64,000 nucleotides of DNA, taken from contig NC_059301.1 of assembly GCF_017591435.1 (NCBI RefSeq), positions 6,271,060-6,335,059 on the forward strand, in the 5' to 3' direction. The position numbers and the translations under genes are program-made. The notes beneath the pieces are model-generated. The model was given only the letters and a program-made list of their open reading frames with translations, was not told the DNA's origin and did no database searches. Shown here piece after piece: positions 34,323 through 46,696 of the stretch (the first letter of the stretch is position 1; the number at the start of each line of letters is the position of its first letter). This stretch comes from Portunus trituberculatus. Its lineage: Eukaryota > Arthropoda > Malacostraca > Decapoda > Portunidae.

Positions 34323-35781
34323 TTAGGTGACGAGAAGAGGAATTCGATGTCGGACTCTTCCTCGGGGGCACAGGACCAGACTCCTTCCTATCAGACATAC
34401 AGGTACAGCGCGAGACAAGTCGTCCTCTGGTTCTCTGGAGTGGTAAGGTTTCATTAGATTAATATGAACAAGTTGGGAATCCTTACGACGGTCAGGAGTG
34501 TGGACCACATAATTTAATGGACTTAGTTTTGAGCCACAACATAAGGTCCCATGAACTTACTGTGAAGAGCATTGCCTGGAGTGGGAGAAAAGTAAAACCT
34601 TGTCTCCTGGTTTGAAACTTCTCATGACAGATTTGGGAAGAGAATTCTGTTGCATTTTAGTTTGAGATTTGAGGAAGTTTGATTTAGCAAAAGATCTGAC
34701 TTCACTGATTTTATTCTTAAGGTTACTGATGTAGTCAGACACACTGGGGCTTGAAGGAGTATTTTGAGTAAACCATTGATCCTTTAATATTTTGAGAGGC
34801 CCCCTGATCTGTCTACCATAGAGTAATTCAAAAGGAGTAACCTAAAGAATCTTGAGGAGATTCTCTTAAAGCGAAGAGAAGGAAAGAAATACTTTCATCC
34901 CAGTCTCCTTGATGCTCCAAGCAATACTTCTTCATCATGGATTTTAATGTTTGGTGAAACCGCTCCAGACAGCCTTGGGATTGGGGTGGTAAGCCGAGGA
35001 GGTAACATGGTCGATGTTTAGCTCATTCACTATCTGTTGGAAAAATGGCTAGTGAAATTGCTACCCTTGTCAGACTGAATTTGTTTTGGAATTCCTACCG
35101 AGGTGAAAAAATGTATTAGATGTTTTACAATGGTCTTTGATGTGATGTTCTTAAGAGGGAATGCTTCAGGGTACCTGGTAGTGGGATCCATGAGGGTTAA
35201 CAAATACTGATTCCCTCGTTTGGTTTTGGGTAAGGGCCCTACGCAGTCTAGTATGATCTTTTCGAAGGGCTCCGTCTGAACTGGAATAGGCGTCAGAGGA
35301 GCTGGCACAAGGCGTTCGTTAGGCTTACCCACAATTTGACATATGTGACATGTTTTTACATAGTGTGACACATCCTTTTTCATTCCTGGCCAAAAAAAAT
35401 GTTGAAGAGCCTTCTTGTAGGTTTTTTGGATGCCTAGATGACCTGACAATCCATCATGAGCTAGTTCTATAATGGCTGGTCTTACAGACAAGGGATGACA
35501 ACTTGATGTGTTTCTGACCAGGTGTCTAGTTGTTTCAGTTCAGGTGGTCTGTAGGCACGCATCAGGACTCCTTCCTGATAATAAAAACAAGGCAATTTAG
35601 ACATATCCTTTGTCTCACTGGCCACATGTCTGATCTTAGCCAAAGTGAGATCCTGTTCCTGAGCATTAATCAAATTCTCCTTTGAAATGATGTCATTATA
35701 CAAGTTGTCAGTAGAGGCAATCATTGGTGGAGGAGGTGATGAAAAGGCAGGGACTTGGACTGAGACCTGGTGACTGCACAC
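34323..35781 (-). CDS. pol: Integrase domain, upstream of RT
   Basis: Segments in transcript order: a pre-integrase part (35781-35482, EQDLTLAKIRHVASETKD, YYQEGVLMRAYRPP), then the HHCC zinc finger (His at residues 12 and 18, CHIC at 48-51 of the 35491-35030 frame). The catalytic core follows: Asp in LDCVGPLP near 35247, Asp in QSDKGSN near 35070, Glu in LERFHQTLK near 34964, spacing consistent with D-D-35-E. The C-terminal region (34742-34557, 34508-34323) contains a GDKVLLF-type motif and LVHINLMKPYHSRE, as in gypsy integrases. Frame shifts occur near 35035 and 34820. It would insert the cDNA, giving 4-bp duplications. It lies entirely between protease and RT. Confidence 0.93.
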
Positions 35782-35849
35782 ACTGGGAAGAAGTGAGGGA
35801 TGTTTCGTCCAGGGTCTTAGTGGGACTTTCTGTTAAGGGAGAATCAAGA

Positions 35850-36125
35850 ACAATTAAGTTTGGAACAGCCAAGTTACCCGCAAGATCATTACCCAGTACA
35901 AGATGTACCCCGGTACTGGCAGTTCACCAGGTTTAATGGCTACCTCAACCTCTCCTGAAATGAACGGGCACTGTAAGCTAATATTAGCCAAAGGATAGGA
36001 GAGCTGTGATTCGAGACCTGTAAGGATCACCTTCTCCCAGTGAAAGCCTGTTTGATGTTAGGGATGACATCTTCCCTTAAGATGGATTGGGCAGCACCTG
36101 TATCACGCAGAACCTTGATATTTAT
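35850..36125 (-). CDS. pol: Retropepsin-type protease domain
   Basis: The minus frame continuing from the zinc knuckle reads VLRDTGAAQSILREDV, with the aspartic protease active site DTGA near 36100. After a frame shift, a VLGNDLAGN motif (flap/C-terminal region, near 35880) follows. The protease would cleave the Gag-Pol polyprotein. It lies in the usual place, directly after gag. Confidence 0.82.
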
Positions 36126-36289
36126 TGCCTTGTCTTTACCATCAGTCAGGGACACTTTACCTTGATACATGTATGAGTCATAAAGTTCTAGAGGAGAGTT
36201 GACAGGGTTAGCTAGGGCCACTGGTTTCTTGTTCTCAAATGTGTTAGGTCTAGGGGACACAAAAGAAAATTGACGTTGAGAACCCTTGC

Positions 36290-37547
36290 AATTTGGGTGT
36301 CTACATTTCTGGATCGTGTGACCTGGCTTCTTACAGTATGTACACCAGGGGGAATTATATGCATTTGGCGAGAATCCGGTTGGCTTACCACCCGCGCCCC
36401 CAAAACCTTCCCCAAAGGAGGACCTAACATTAGACAGTGAACCACGACCTCTACTACCCAGGGATCCCATCAACAAAGCAAACGCATCAGCCACTTTAGC
36501 GGCAGACATAAGCTCACTCTCTCCCGTTCTTCCACATGCCTCAGAATATTAAATGGTAACTTGTTCTTCCATTCTTCCAGGACCATTAGATTGAGCAACT
36601 CCGAAAAGGTGGTAATGTTAAGAGCGGCTAACCATTTCTTAAATTGTCTTAGTTTCTCACTAGCGAATTCAACATAGGTGTGAGACTCTGGTTTCACATA
36701 CTTTCGAAACTGCTGTCTGTATCCATCAGAAGTGATAGAGTAGGCGTCTAGAATGTTACCTTTGATCTCTTCATATTCTACCTCATCACTAAGGCCGTTG
36801 TATACCCTATAAGCTTTTCCTACTAGCTTAGGGACAAGGAGAGACACCCACTGATCCTTGGGCCATTTATTCCTATTAGCAATGCTCTCAAAAGCGCGAA
36901 ATGACCCGTCAACATCAGATTCATCAAAAGGGGGAACTAGCGGAGCAGCTGTAGCAGGATTAAAGCTTGCTAACTGTTTCTTTATATCTATTTCTTCCCT
37001 CTAAACTTAGCGTCATTTCGTAGGGCTAACTCCTGAATTTCTAACTCTTTCTCCTGCCTTCTAAGTTGTAACTGAAATTCTCTCTTCTTTCTTCTCCTGT
37101 AATCTCTCTTCTCTTTCTGCCTGTAGTTGCATTTGTCTTTCCTGTAATTCTCTTTATCTTTATCTTCTTTTTCTGCCTGTAGTTGCATTTGTTTTTCCTG
37201 TAGTTGCATTTGTTTTCATGCATCCGGTATTCTAGTTTAAGCTTCTCAATTTCCCATTGACTTATCCTACTCTTATCCTGTTCTTCCTGGGGACTGTGTA
37301 TTATAGTCCTCGTAGAGGCTGACATGGGAGTTAACTCTTCTATGGCATTTCCTAGCAACTGACCTTCTTGCACTAGATGTTCAACAACTACATTCTTAAT
37401 GACCTCTTTAGTCATCTGAGACGTGATGGGAACATCAAAATGTTTAGCGATGGCTTTCCATTGGTCCTTCTTTATATTAGCATATTTAAGTTGTTCCAGA
37501 GAAGGGTCGGCACAAAAATCTTCAACGTTAAACTGAGCGGAAGCCAT
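36290..37547 (-). CDS. gag: Gag: N-terminal, capsid-like and zinc-knuckle regions
   Basis: The start at 37547 gives MASAQFNVEDFCADPSLEQL, with a SAP-like helical N-terminus (DVPITSQMTKEVIKNVVVEH). A long Lys/Gln-rich coiled segment contains a frame shift near 37200. The capsid-like part (36847-36470) includes LVPKLVGKAYRVYNGLS and RQFKKWLAALNITTFSEL. The CCHC knuckle CTYCKKPGHTIQKC lies at about 36344-36303. Gag packages the RNA in a cytoplasmic particle. At least two frame breaks are present as read. Confidence 0.88.
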
Positions 37548-38190
37548 ATTAAATAGATGTTAAACCACAAAAAAAAAATGATAAGCGAATTACTTAAGTG
37601 AGGAACTTGGCAGAGTGATAATAAAGGCAACCTTGAAATTACCTAGATTATACTTAAGTAAACACTTATGAGTACAATCACTAATGAGGGTAAACTAGAG
37701 AGTTACGGCATTAAGAGGGATCCGGATTACTCTAGTTACGAGACTTGAGAGTGAGGAGCGAATTGTACTGAGACTTGTTATTGATAAGGAGGCGGATTAG
37801 TCTGAGAGACTAGTTAAAATGGCCGATTCTAACTAGCGAGAAAAATGATCCGCGAAGTGAGGGGATTGAGGGTTCGCATGAACATATGATGATCCCAACA
37901 CTTGGATAACACTTATTACACACCTGCCTATGTGCAAAAACTAGAGATAAGTGCTATCGGTGAACACGCCTTTCTACCTGGTTTCCTGCTCTACCACTGC
38001 TATGCGATACCAATGAAAGTCACGAAGCACGTTTAACCCAAAAGGAGCCACTTGATCGCACAAAGGTAAATTTAAACCACACGCAGAGTAAGTCACAGAA
38101 AAAACACATCAGAGTCACACCACCACAGAAACACAAGCAATCACAAAAAAAGTCACTGGAAAAATGGAACACTGAACATGGGTTATAATG

Positions 38191-38208
38191 GTCCTGTCAC
38201 GGTCGCCA
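38191..38208 (-). other. Primer-binding site, tRNA-Arg type
   Basis: On the minus strand, TGGCGACCGTGACAGGAC starts 2 nt inside the 5' LTR. It is complementary to the 3' end of an arthropod tRNA-Arg ending in CGGTCGCCA, the primer type I recall for the 412/mdg1 gypsy elements. The tRNA identity is from memory. Confidence 0.85.
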
Positions 38209-38210
38209 AT

Positions 38211-38870
38211 TGTTACGTTCACCGGTTAAACTGGTAAGATTGGCATCGGAGAGCCGGTGAACAATAACAATAAAAAAAACACTGCAGGTTCAACTGGTGA
38301 GGAAATGCAAAAGGGGTCACTTTAAAAGCTACTTTAATAACCCATAATGAAATTGACACATATATAACAAGAAACATGAAACACAGATATATAACATGAA
38401 ACACAGGAAAATGACATACACATATACATATAACACAGTAATAAATACAACAATAAAGAACCCAACTTAATACCTAACAATAATCCTAATCCTATATAGA
38501 GGCAATGTGGAAAACACGGACGAGGGAAGTGATACTTATGCGGTGTCGCAGTGGTGAAATGCTGGGTGATGGTTGATCCCACGGCAGAACCAAGAGGCGT
38601 TGTGTTCACTGGTTGAGGCTTGGATCTCAACTGCCAATCCAGAAAACCAAGAGCTGGCTCAACACTTTCGGTTGAGTCGAAAGGGGCCGCGTGAATCCAA
38701 CTTCGGGACAGTAGCCGGGCTTCATGAAACGGTGACGTGGAAGGTTCACGAGACGGTGGCGTGGAAGGTTCACGAGACGGTGACGTGGAAGGGGAGGCGG
38801 AGAGGTGTCGAACGAGGTAACAAGCGGAGGAGGTGATGGTAGTAATGCATGTTACGGGCGGGCCGTAACA
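38211..38870 (-). repeat. 5' LTR (element orientation)
   Basis: 660 bp, TGTTACG...CGTAACA, the partner of 32194-32851. Transcription would start here and run leftward. Confidence 0.97.
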
Positions 38871-39160
38871 TCACTCTCTAGCTAAATCTATATGTGCTGT
38901 CTATCTCTTCCATAACTCCTCTGACGAGAGTAAATTCTTTGACTATTTAACTTCCAAAGTGGAGCATATTCTATCCTTCTACCCTTTCGTGGAGATCTCC
39001 ATCCTTGGAGATTTAAATCTTCACCAGCTTTGATTGTCTATCTCTCAATGACCTTGGCTTCCACCACCTCTTCACTCTCGTCACTATCCTCATCCAAACC
39101 ATAACTACACAAGTTATCCTTACGTTGCTATTATTCCAACTCATCTGTCTCATATACGAG
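38871..39160 (+). pseudogene. LINE endonuclease fragment, right part (copy A)
   Basis: Resumes the frame interrupted at 32193: SICAVYLFHNSSDESKFFDY, then VEISILGDLNLHQ, where GDLN corresponds to the GDFN endonuclease motif. It ends in degraded sequence near 39160. The first four bases, TCAC, are the right target duplication. Confidence 0.85.
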
Positions 39161-39205
39161 TATGTTTAGCAAAGCGTGGTTTTGCGAGATAGCTTATTTT
39201 TTTGT

Positions 39206-39430
39206 TTATTCAGTGGTAGCTTCCTTGAAAGCATTCGTCACGGCCGCCGAAGCGGACACTGCGGTGAATTTGGCGAGGTCCAGTACAAGCACTGCTGCTA
39301 TTTCTCTTGTCAATGTACTACTTGTTTCTCTAGTTTCCCTTCCTTTTACATCTATAGGTATGTCTTTGAACCCTTCTTCCACATTTTCCTTCACGCTTTC
39401 CTCGATATTCAAGGAGGGAAAGGATACCAT
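39206..39430 (-). CDS. Small conserved ORF, copy A (about 74 aa), function unknown
   Basis: The start at 39430 has an ideal context (CACCATGG). It encodes MVSFPSLNIEESVKENVEEG, then a charged stretch (DVKGRETRETSSTL) and an Ala-rich end (VSASAAVTNAFKEATTE), with no signal peptide or membrane segment. An upstream in-frame Met exists at 39448. Identical or nearly identical copies are at 48340 and 59502. A plus-strand frame overlaps it completely, so which strand is used cannot be decided here. Confidence 0.35.
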   Translation of the reverse strand: MVSFPSLNIEESVKENVEEGFKDIPIDVKGRETRETSSTLTREIAAVLVLDLAKFTAVSASAAVTNAFKEATTE

Positions 39431-39678
39431 GGTGGTGCAGTACAACAATGTTAGTTCATTTTATGTGCCTACTTGGGAGTAACAGACTTTGTATTACTTC
39501 TAAGGAGTGACGGAAGAGGTAAATATATATGTTATTAGTAAATAAATAAATCCAATGGTAAAGGTTTAACTACACACCATAAGGTATTCAACTGCTTTTA
39601 AGTGTTATGGACTAAAAATAAAATTTTTATGTTTCAAGGTTTATTGTTTGTTATATGTGCATTTGTGGTCAATAAATA

Positions 39679-39680
39679 TG

Positions 39681-39717
<37 letters not shown>
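39679..39717. repeat. (TATC)n array, copy A
   Basis: Follows CAATAAATATG, in the manner of a retroelement 3' tail. Copies B (48815-48862) and C (59977-60008) differ in repeat number. Confidence 0.93.
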
Positions 39718-39924
39718 GCCAGGTTTAGTTCTCACAAGTCAAGCTTATTTACCTTATTTTCTTGGTATGTAGTACTTTTCTCTTGCCACAAACACATCTA
39801 GCAGAATGGGCAGACCTCTGATATTCCGTAGGTTAGTCGTTAGGTGGTTAGAATACCACACTTATCGAGAGACGGTCGATATAAAGCAGGAGCTGTCTGG
39901 AAGTTTACAGTCAAGGTCTGTATA

Positions 39925-40247
<323 letters not shown>

Positions 40248-40484
40248 TCTTTTATGTTTGGAGGTCGCCACTAATTTTGAACCAAATTTTCATCATTAAT
40301 ACAGATTTTGGTGCTGAATACGAATATGACATTAATTTTCTCGAGAAATGAAAGATAGTTGCACAAAAAAAGGATTTAATGCGCACTACCTTGCGACGCG
40401 CATTAATTGATGCAATAGTAATTAACGGGCGCAACAATACACAGTCGGGTGTCACGCGGCACGTTTGAGACGACCGTGGACAAG

Positions 40485-41054
40485 ATGGATGTGAAGTACA
40501 ACTTGCAGTGGTTATTTACCAATATTTTTACCGAAGAAGACGCTGTTAAATTTCTGCATAACTTTAATATCATATAAAAAGAGAAAAGATGTAAAAAGAA
40601 ACCTCAAATGATAATTAATACTAGAAACGAAAGTGTATCGTGGATGTGTTACAAGAGAGCTTGCCGTGATAAAGTTTCAGTGAGAAAAAACACTTGGCTT
40701 GATGGCAGTACCATTCCATTGAAGAAAATGATCGTGTTAATTTATTCGTGGGCAAAAGAGTATTCCAGCATTAAATACTGTGAGGACGAATTGAGGATAT
40801 GTCGCGCTACTACAGTTGATTTCAACAATTATCTAAGAGAGGAGAGTTAACCTAACGTAACCTAACCTGTCCTAACCTTACCTAACCTAACTTAACCTAA
40901 GCCAACCCTACCTAACCCTACCTAACCTTACCTAACCTAACCTAACCTAACCCAACCCTAACCTAACCTTACTTTACCTAACATAACCTTTTCAGATATG
41001 TGCCTCATCTCCACTCGCCGCCACTACGCCTATCTTTCATTTCTCGAAAAAATG
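40485..41054 (+). pseudogene. Merlin/ISXO2-like transposase N-terminal part, copy A
   Basis: The frame reads MDVKYNLQWLFTNIFTEEDA to an in-frame TAA (40576). It then continues open with a zinc-ribbon-like part (KRCKKKP; SVSWMCYKRACRDKVSVRKN) followed by LPLKKMIVLIYSWAKE-type residues (IPLKKMIVLIYSWAKEYSSI) and NNYLRE at 40841. The Cys spacing, the TW, LIYxWA and YLRE motifs are those of IS1595/Merlin transposases. A CCTAA-rich candidate intron (40842-40995) follows, with a mutated donor (GAGAGT), then ICASSPL, which restores the expected LREVCA-type join. The catalytic domain is missing. Confidence 0.75.
40842..40995 (+). repeat. CCTAA (telomere-type) repeat forming a candidate intron, copy A
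   Basis: Almost entirely CCTAA units with variants, bounded by GAGAGTTAACC on the left (GTGAGTTAACC in copies B and I) and CCTTTTCAG on the right. Confidence 0.85.
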
Positions 41055-41141
41055 AATGTCATATTCGTATTCAGCACCAAAAACTGTACTAATGATGAAA
41101 ATTTGGTTAGAAATTAGTAACGACCTCCAAACATAAAAGAC

Positions 41142-41801
<660 letters not shown>

Positions 41802-41804
<3 letters not shown>

Positions 41805-42237
41805 GTGTTTGCGCGCATTCATGTGTTCCTGGTTAGTGTGTGGAAGGAAACGAGAGTGTGTTTGGAAGTGTTCTGGGACCTGAGATATTCCTCAGTGTTA
41901 GTGTGCTTCCAGATTTCGCATTGAATGTGATATAAGAGAAAAAAGGAAAAAAACATACTGGCAATCTGAATTGCCTTGAAGAAGCAGGGCAGCAAGGAGG
42001 TCGGTGTTTGGTTCATCTTTTTCCTCTCCTTCGTCCATCCCTTCCTCACATCCCACCTTTCCACCCACCCATCGCTGGAGACACAGTTAATGATCAATGG
42101 TAATTTTTGATTAGCAAATACTGTTTACTATTTTTCGCATCTTGGCAAGTACAATTTCCAACATCTTAAATTCACATTTCAGGCCAAATGGTCAAAACAC
42201 AAACAAACTCACAATTAAATAAAGATTAAGAAACACA
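41802..42237 (+). promoter_or_regulatory. 5' region of the coiled-coil gene, copy A: TATA-like box, possible leader intron, uORF
   Basis: A TATAAGAG motif lies near 41930. GGTAATTTTTGATT at 42099 and TTCACATTTCAG ending at 42182 could bound an 83-nt leader intron. After it, ATG at 42188 opens a 13-codon upstream ORF (MVKTQTNSQLNKD) that stops before the main ATG. All are conserved in copies B and C. Promoter and splicing are inferences. Confidence 0.4.
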
Positions 42238-42858
42238 ATGAAAATGAATGTTTACTTTTTCTACATGGCTTTCATGATGGTGGTTGCCTCCGTTGCCGGG
42301 GCCAAGCTCCCCGGCAGGGGAGGCAACATGGAGGCGCTGGCACTCCAGGTGAAGAGAGGCCAGCGCCTCTGGGAAGACCTGCTGGAGGAGCGCCTGTTGT
42401 CTGCACGGCAGCGGGTGCTGCTGGAGGACGAGAGGGAAAAAAAAGATGCTGAGTTAACGCCGCTGCACCAGCAGGTGCAGCGGCTGGAAAAAGATCTCGT
42501 CCTCCAGCAGCAAAGAGCCAGCGCCGTGCAACAACAGGTTGACTCTCTCCTGCAGGGTCTTCTCCTCGAAAGGCAGGAGGCGGCGGACTTCCTGCATCAG
42601 CAGGCCTCAGCCGCTGATCAGGCTTTCCGCCGCCTCTGCCTTTCACTGATGCGGGGCAAAGGGGACATGTCCAACCTTTGCCGTGAGGCAGTGTTGGATG
42701 TGTCCCCGGAGCTGGCCGAGTTGCTGCGCCAGCAGGCGCACCAGCTCGGCCAGCCTAAGCCCCGCAGAGAGAGGTGGACAGGCACCAAGGTGGCGATGGT
42801 GGTGATTGGCTTCGTGGTGACGGTCACGATTGTCTGGCGCCTCGGTGAGCCAGAGTGA
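42238..42858 (+). CDS. Signal-peptide, coiled-coil, membrane-anchored protein (copy A, 206 aa)
   Basis: No family recognised. The start MKMNVYFFYMAFMMVVASVA is a signal peptide with likely cleavage after AGA (residue 22). Residues about 30-130 are rich in Leu, Gln, Glu and Arg with heptad spacing (LTPLHQQVQRLEKDLVLQQQ), a long coiled coil. Two cysteines (134 and 148) could pair. Residues 185-200 (VAMVVIGFVVTVTIVW) form one membrane span, followed by only six residues (RLGEPE). Predicted: an extracellular or lumenal coiled coil anchored by a C-terminal helix. The coding region is markedly GC-rich compared with its AT-rich flanks. The ATG is the first Met after a conserved leader. Near-identical copies are at 51201 and 62509, and a 24-codon stub at 45222-45294. 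Length and frame are kept in all three full copies, which argues for real coding. Confidence 0.85.
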   Translation: MKMNVYFFYMAFMMVVASVAGAKLPGRGGNMEALALQVKRGQRLWEDLLEERLLSARQRVLLEDEREKKDAELTPLHQQVQRLEKDLVLQQQRASAVQQQVDSLLQGLLLERQEAADFLHQQASAADQAFRRLCLSLMRGKGDMSNLCREAVLDVSPELAELLRQQAHQLGQPKPRRERWTGTKVAMVVIGFVVTVTIVWRLGEPE

Positions 42859-42969
42859 CGCACCTCCTGGCTCTCCCAGGTGCCAAGACATCGTGACCAC
42901 CGCCACCACCACCACCACCCACCAACACTCGCCACCATACTGGAGCACCAACCGTCCATCTCATACACA

Positions 42970-44250
42970 ATCCGCCGCCACCAAACAAAGCCGTCCATAC
43001 GCCGCCACCAAACATAGCCATCCATCCGCCGCCACCAAACAAATCCGTCCATACGCCGCCACCAAACATAGCTATCCATCCGCCGCCACCAAACAAATCC
43101 GTCCATCCGCCGCCACCAAACAAATCCGTCCATCCGCCACCAAACAAATCCGTCCATCCGCCGCCACCAAACAAATCCATCCATCCGCCACCAAACAAAT
43201 CCGTCCATCCGCCACCAAACAAATCCGTCCATCCGCCACCAAACAAATCCGTCCATCCGCCGCCACCAAACAAACCCATCCATCCACCACCAAACAAATC
43301 CGTCCATCCGCCACCAAACAAATCCGTCCATCCGCCACCAAACAAATCCGTCCATCCGCCACCAAACAAATCCGTCCATCCGCCCACCAAACAAATCCGT
43401 CCATCCGCCACCAAACAAATCCGTCCATCCGCCACCAAACAAATCCGTCCATCCGCCACCAAACAAATCCGTCCATCCGCCACCCAAATCCACCAAACAA
43501 ATCCGTCCATCCGCCACCAAACAAATCCGTCCATCCGCCACCAAACAAATCCGTCCATCCGCCACCAAACAAATCCGTCCATCCGCCACCAAACAAATCC
43601 GTCCATCCGCCACCAAACAAATCCGTCCATCCGCCACCAAACAAATCCGTCCATCCGCCACCAAACAAATCCGTCCATCCGCCACCACCAAACAAATCCG
43701 TCCATCCGCCACCAAACAAATCCGTCCATCCGCCACCAAACAAATCCGTCCATCCGCCACCAAACAAATCCGTTCATCCGCCACCAAACAAATCCGTTCA
43801 TCCGCCACCAAACAAATCCATCCATCCGCCACCAAACAAATCCGTCCATCCGCCCACCAAACAAATCCGTCCATCCGCCACCAAACAAATCCGTCCATCC
43901 GCCACCAAACAAATCCGTCCATCCGCCGCCACTAAACATAGCCATCCATCCGCCACCAAACAAATCCGTCCATCCGCCGCAACCAAACAAACCCATCCAT
44001 CCGCCACCAAACAAATCCCTCCATCCACCACCAAACAAATCCGTCCATCCGCCGCCACCAAACATAGCCATCCATCCGCCGCCACCAAACAAATCCGTCT
44101 ATTCGCCGCCACCAAACATCCATATATCCGCCACCAAACATCCATCCATCCGCCACCACCAAACAAATCCGTCCATCCGCCGCCACCAAACAAATCCGTC
44201 CATCCGCCGCCACCAAACAAATCCGATCCACCGCCACCAAACATCCCAAT
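42970..44250. repeat. 24-bp minisatellite, copy A (about 50 units)
   Basis: Units of AAATCCGTCCATCCGCCACC plus AAAC, with 27-bp variants (CCGCCGCCACC) and CATAGCCATCC variants concentrated at the two ends. Because 24 is a multiple of 3 and the unit has no stop, all frames stay open. It starts about 110 bp after the stop codon of the gene. Confidence 0.97.
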
Positions 44251-45133
<883 letters not shown>

Positions 45134-45221
45134 TGCATGTGTGTGTGTGTGCGTGTGTCTGTGCGTGTGTGTGTTTCTTGATAATTTTAGTTGAGTAAGT
45201 ACGAGTAATCTGTTCAAATGT

Positions 45222-45294
45222 GGAGCTTGGCCCCGGCAACGGAGGCAACCACCATCACGAAAGACATGTAAAAAATGTAAACATTCATTTTCAT
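45222..45294 (-). pseudogene. Truncated 5' stub of the coiled-coil gene
   Basis: From the ATG at 45294 the minus strand encodes the signal peptide (MKMNVYIFYMSFVMVVASVA, then GAKL). Homology stops at GCCAAGCTCC, followed immediately by the unrelated ACATTTGAACAG. The N-terminus resembles copy B (MSFVMVV) more than A or C. It would encode a bare signal peptide. Confidence 0.85.
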
Positions 45295-45723
45295 TGTGTA
45301 TCTTAATCTTTATTTATTTGTGAGTTTGTTTGTGTTTTGACCATTTGGCCTGAAATGTGAATTTAAGATGTTGGAAATTGTACTTGCCAAGATGCGAAAA
45401 ATAGTAAACCGTATTTGCTAATCAAATATTACCATTGAGCATTAACTGTGTCTCCAGCGATGGGTGGGTGGAGAGGTGAGATGTGGGGAAGGGATGGACG
45501 AAAGAGAGGAAAAAGATGAACCAAACACCGACCTCCTTGCTGCCCTGCTTCTTCAAGGCAATTCAGATTGCCAGTATGTTTTTTTCCTTTTTTCTCTTAT
45601 ATCACATTCAATGCGAAATCTGGAAGCACACTAACACTGAGGAATATCTCAGGTCCCAGAACACTTCCAAACACACTCTCGTTTCCTTCCACACACTAAC
45701 CAGGAACACATGAATGCGCGCGC

Positions 45724-46199
<476 letters not shown>

Positions 46200-46202
46200 C
46201 GC

Positions 46203-46696
<494 letters not shown>

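Larger units (their letters stand above)
32194..38870 (-). mobile_element. Ty3/gypsy LTR retrotransposon, full length, Gmr1-like domain order
   Basis: Two LTRs of 658 and 660 bp, a tRNA-Arg-type primer site, a polypurine tract, and gag-pol domains all on the minus strand. In transcript order the domains are gag, zinc knuckle, protease, integrase, reverse transcriptase, RNase H. Integrase before RT is the Ty1/copia order, but the RT/RNase H and integrase motifs look gypsy-type, which matches the Gmr1 clade. It is inserted in a LINE fragment with a 4-bp duplication. Coding frames contain shifts, some probably due to assembly error. Confidence 0.95.

Noticed and set aside
32194..38870. Interpretation as an endogenous retrovirus with an envelope gene
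   Set aside because: RNase H is followed directly by the polypurine tract and LTR. There is no space or frame for an envelope protein.
32194..38870. Integrase-first order caused by one gypsy element nested in another
   Set aside because: There is only one LTR pair, one PBS and one polypurine tract. Each domain occurs once, total length is normal and all domains share one strand.
40842..40995. A chromosome end or true telomere
   Set aside because: The CCTAA blocks are short (105-159 bp), internal, recur at equivalent positions in four copies and are bounded by splice-like signals.
42272..42646. 124-residue minus-strand ORF opposite the coiled-coil gene
   Set aside because: It is the antisense shadow of the GC-rich gene. 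The plus frame has the signal peptide, heptads and membrane span.
42970..44250. Resemblance to a CRISPR array (short regular direct repeats)
   Set aside because: Units are contiguous with no unique spacers, and the context is an animal genome. It is a minisatellite.
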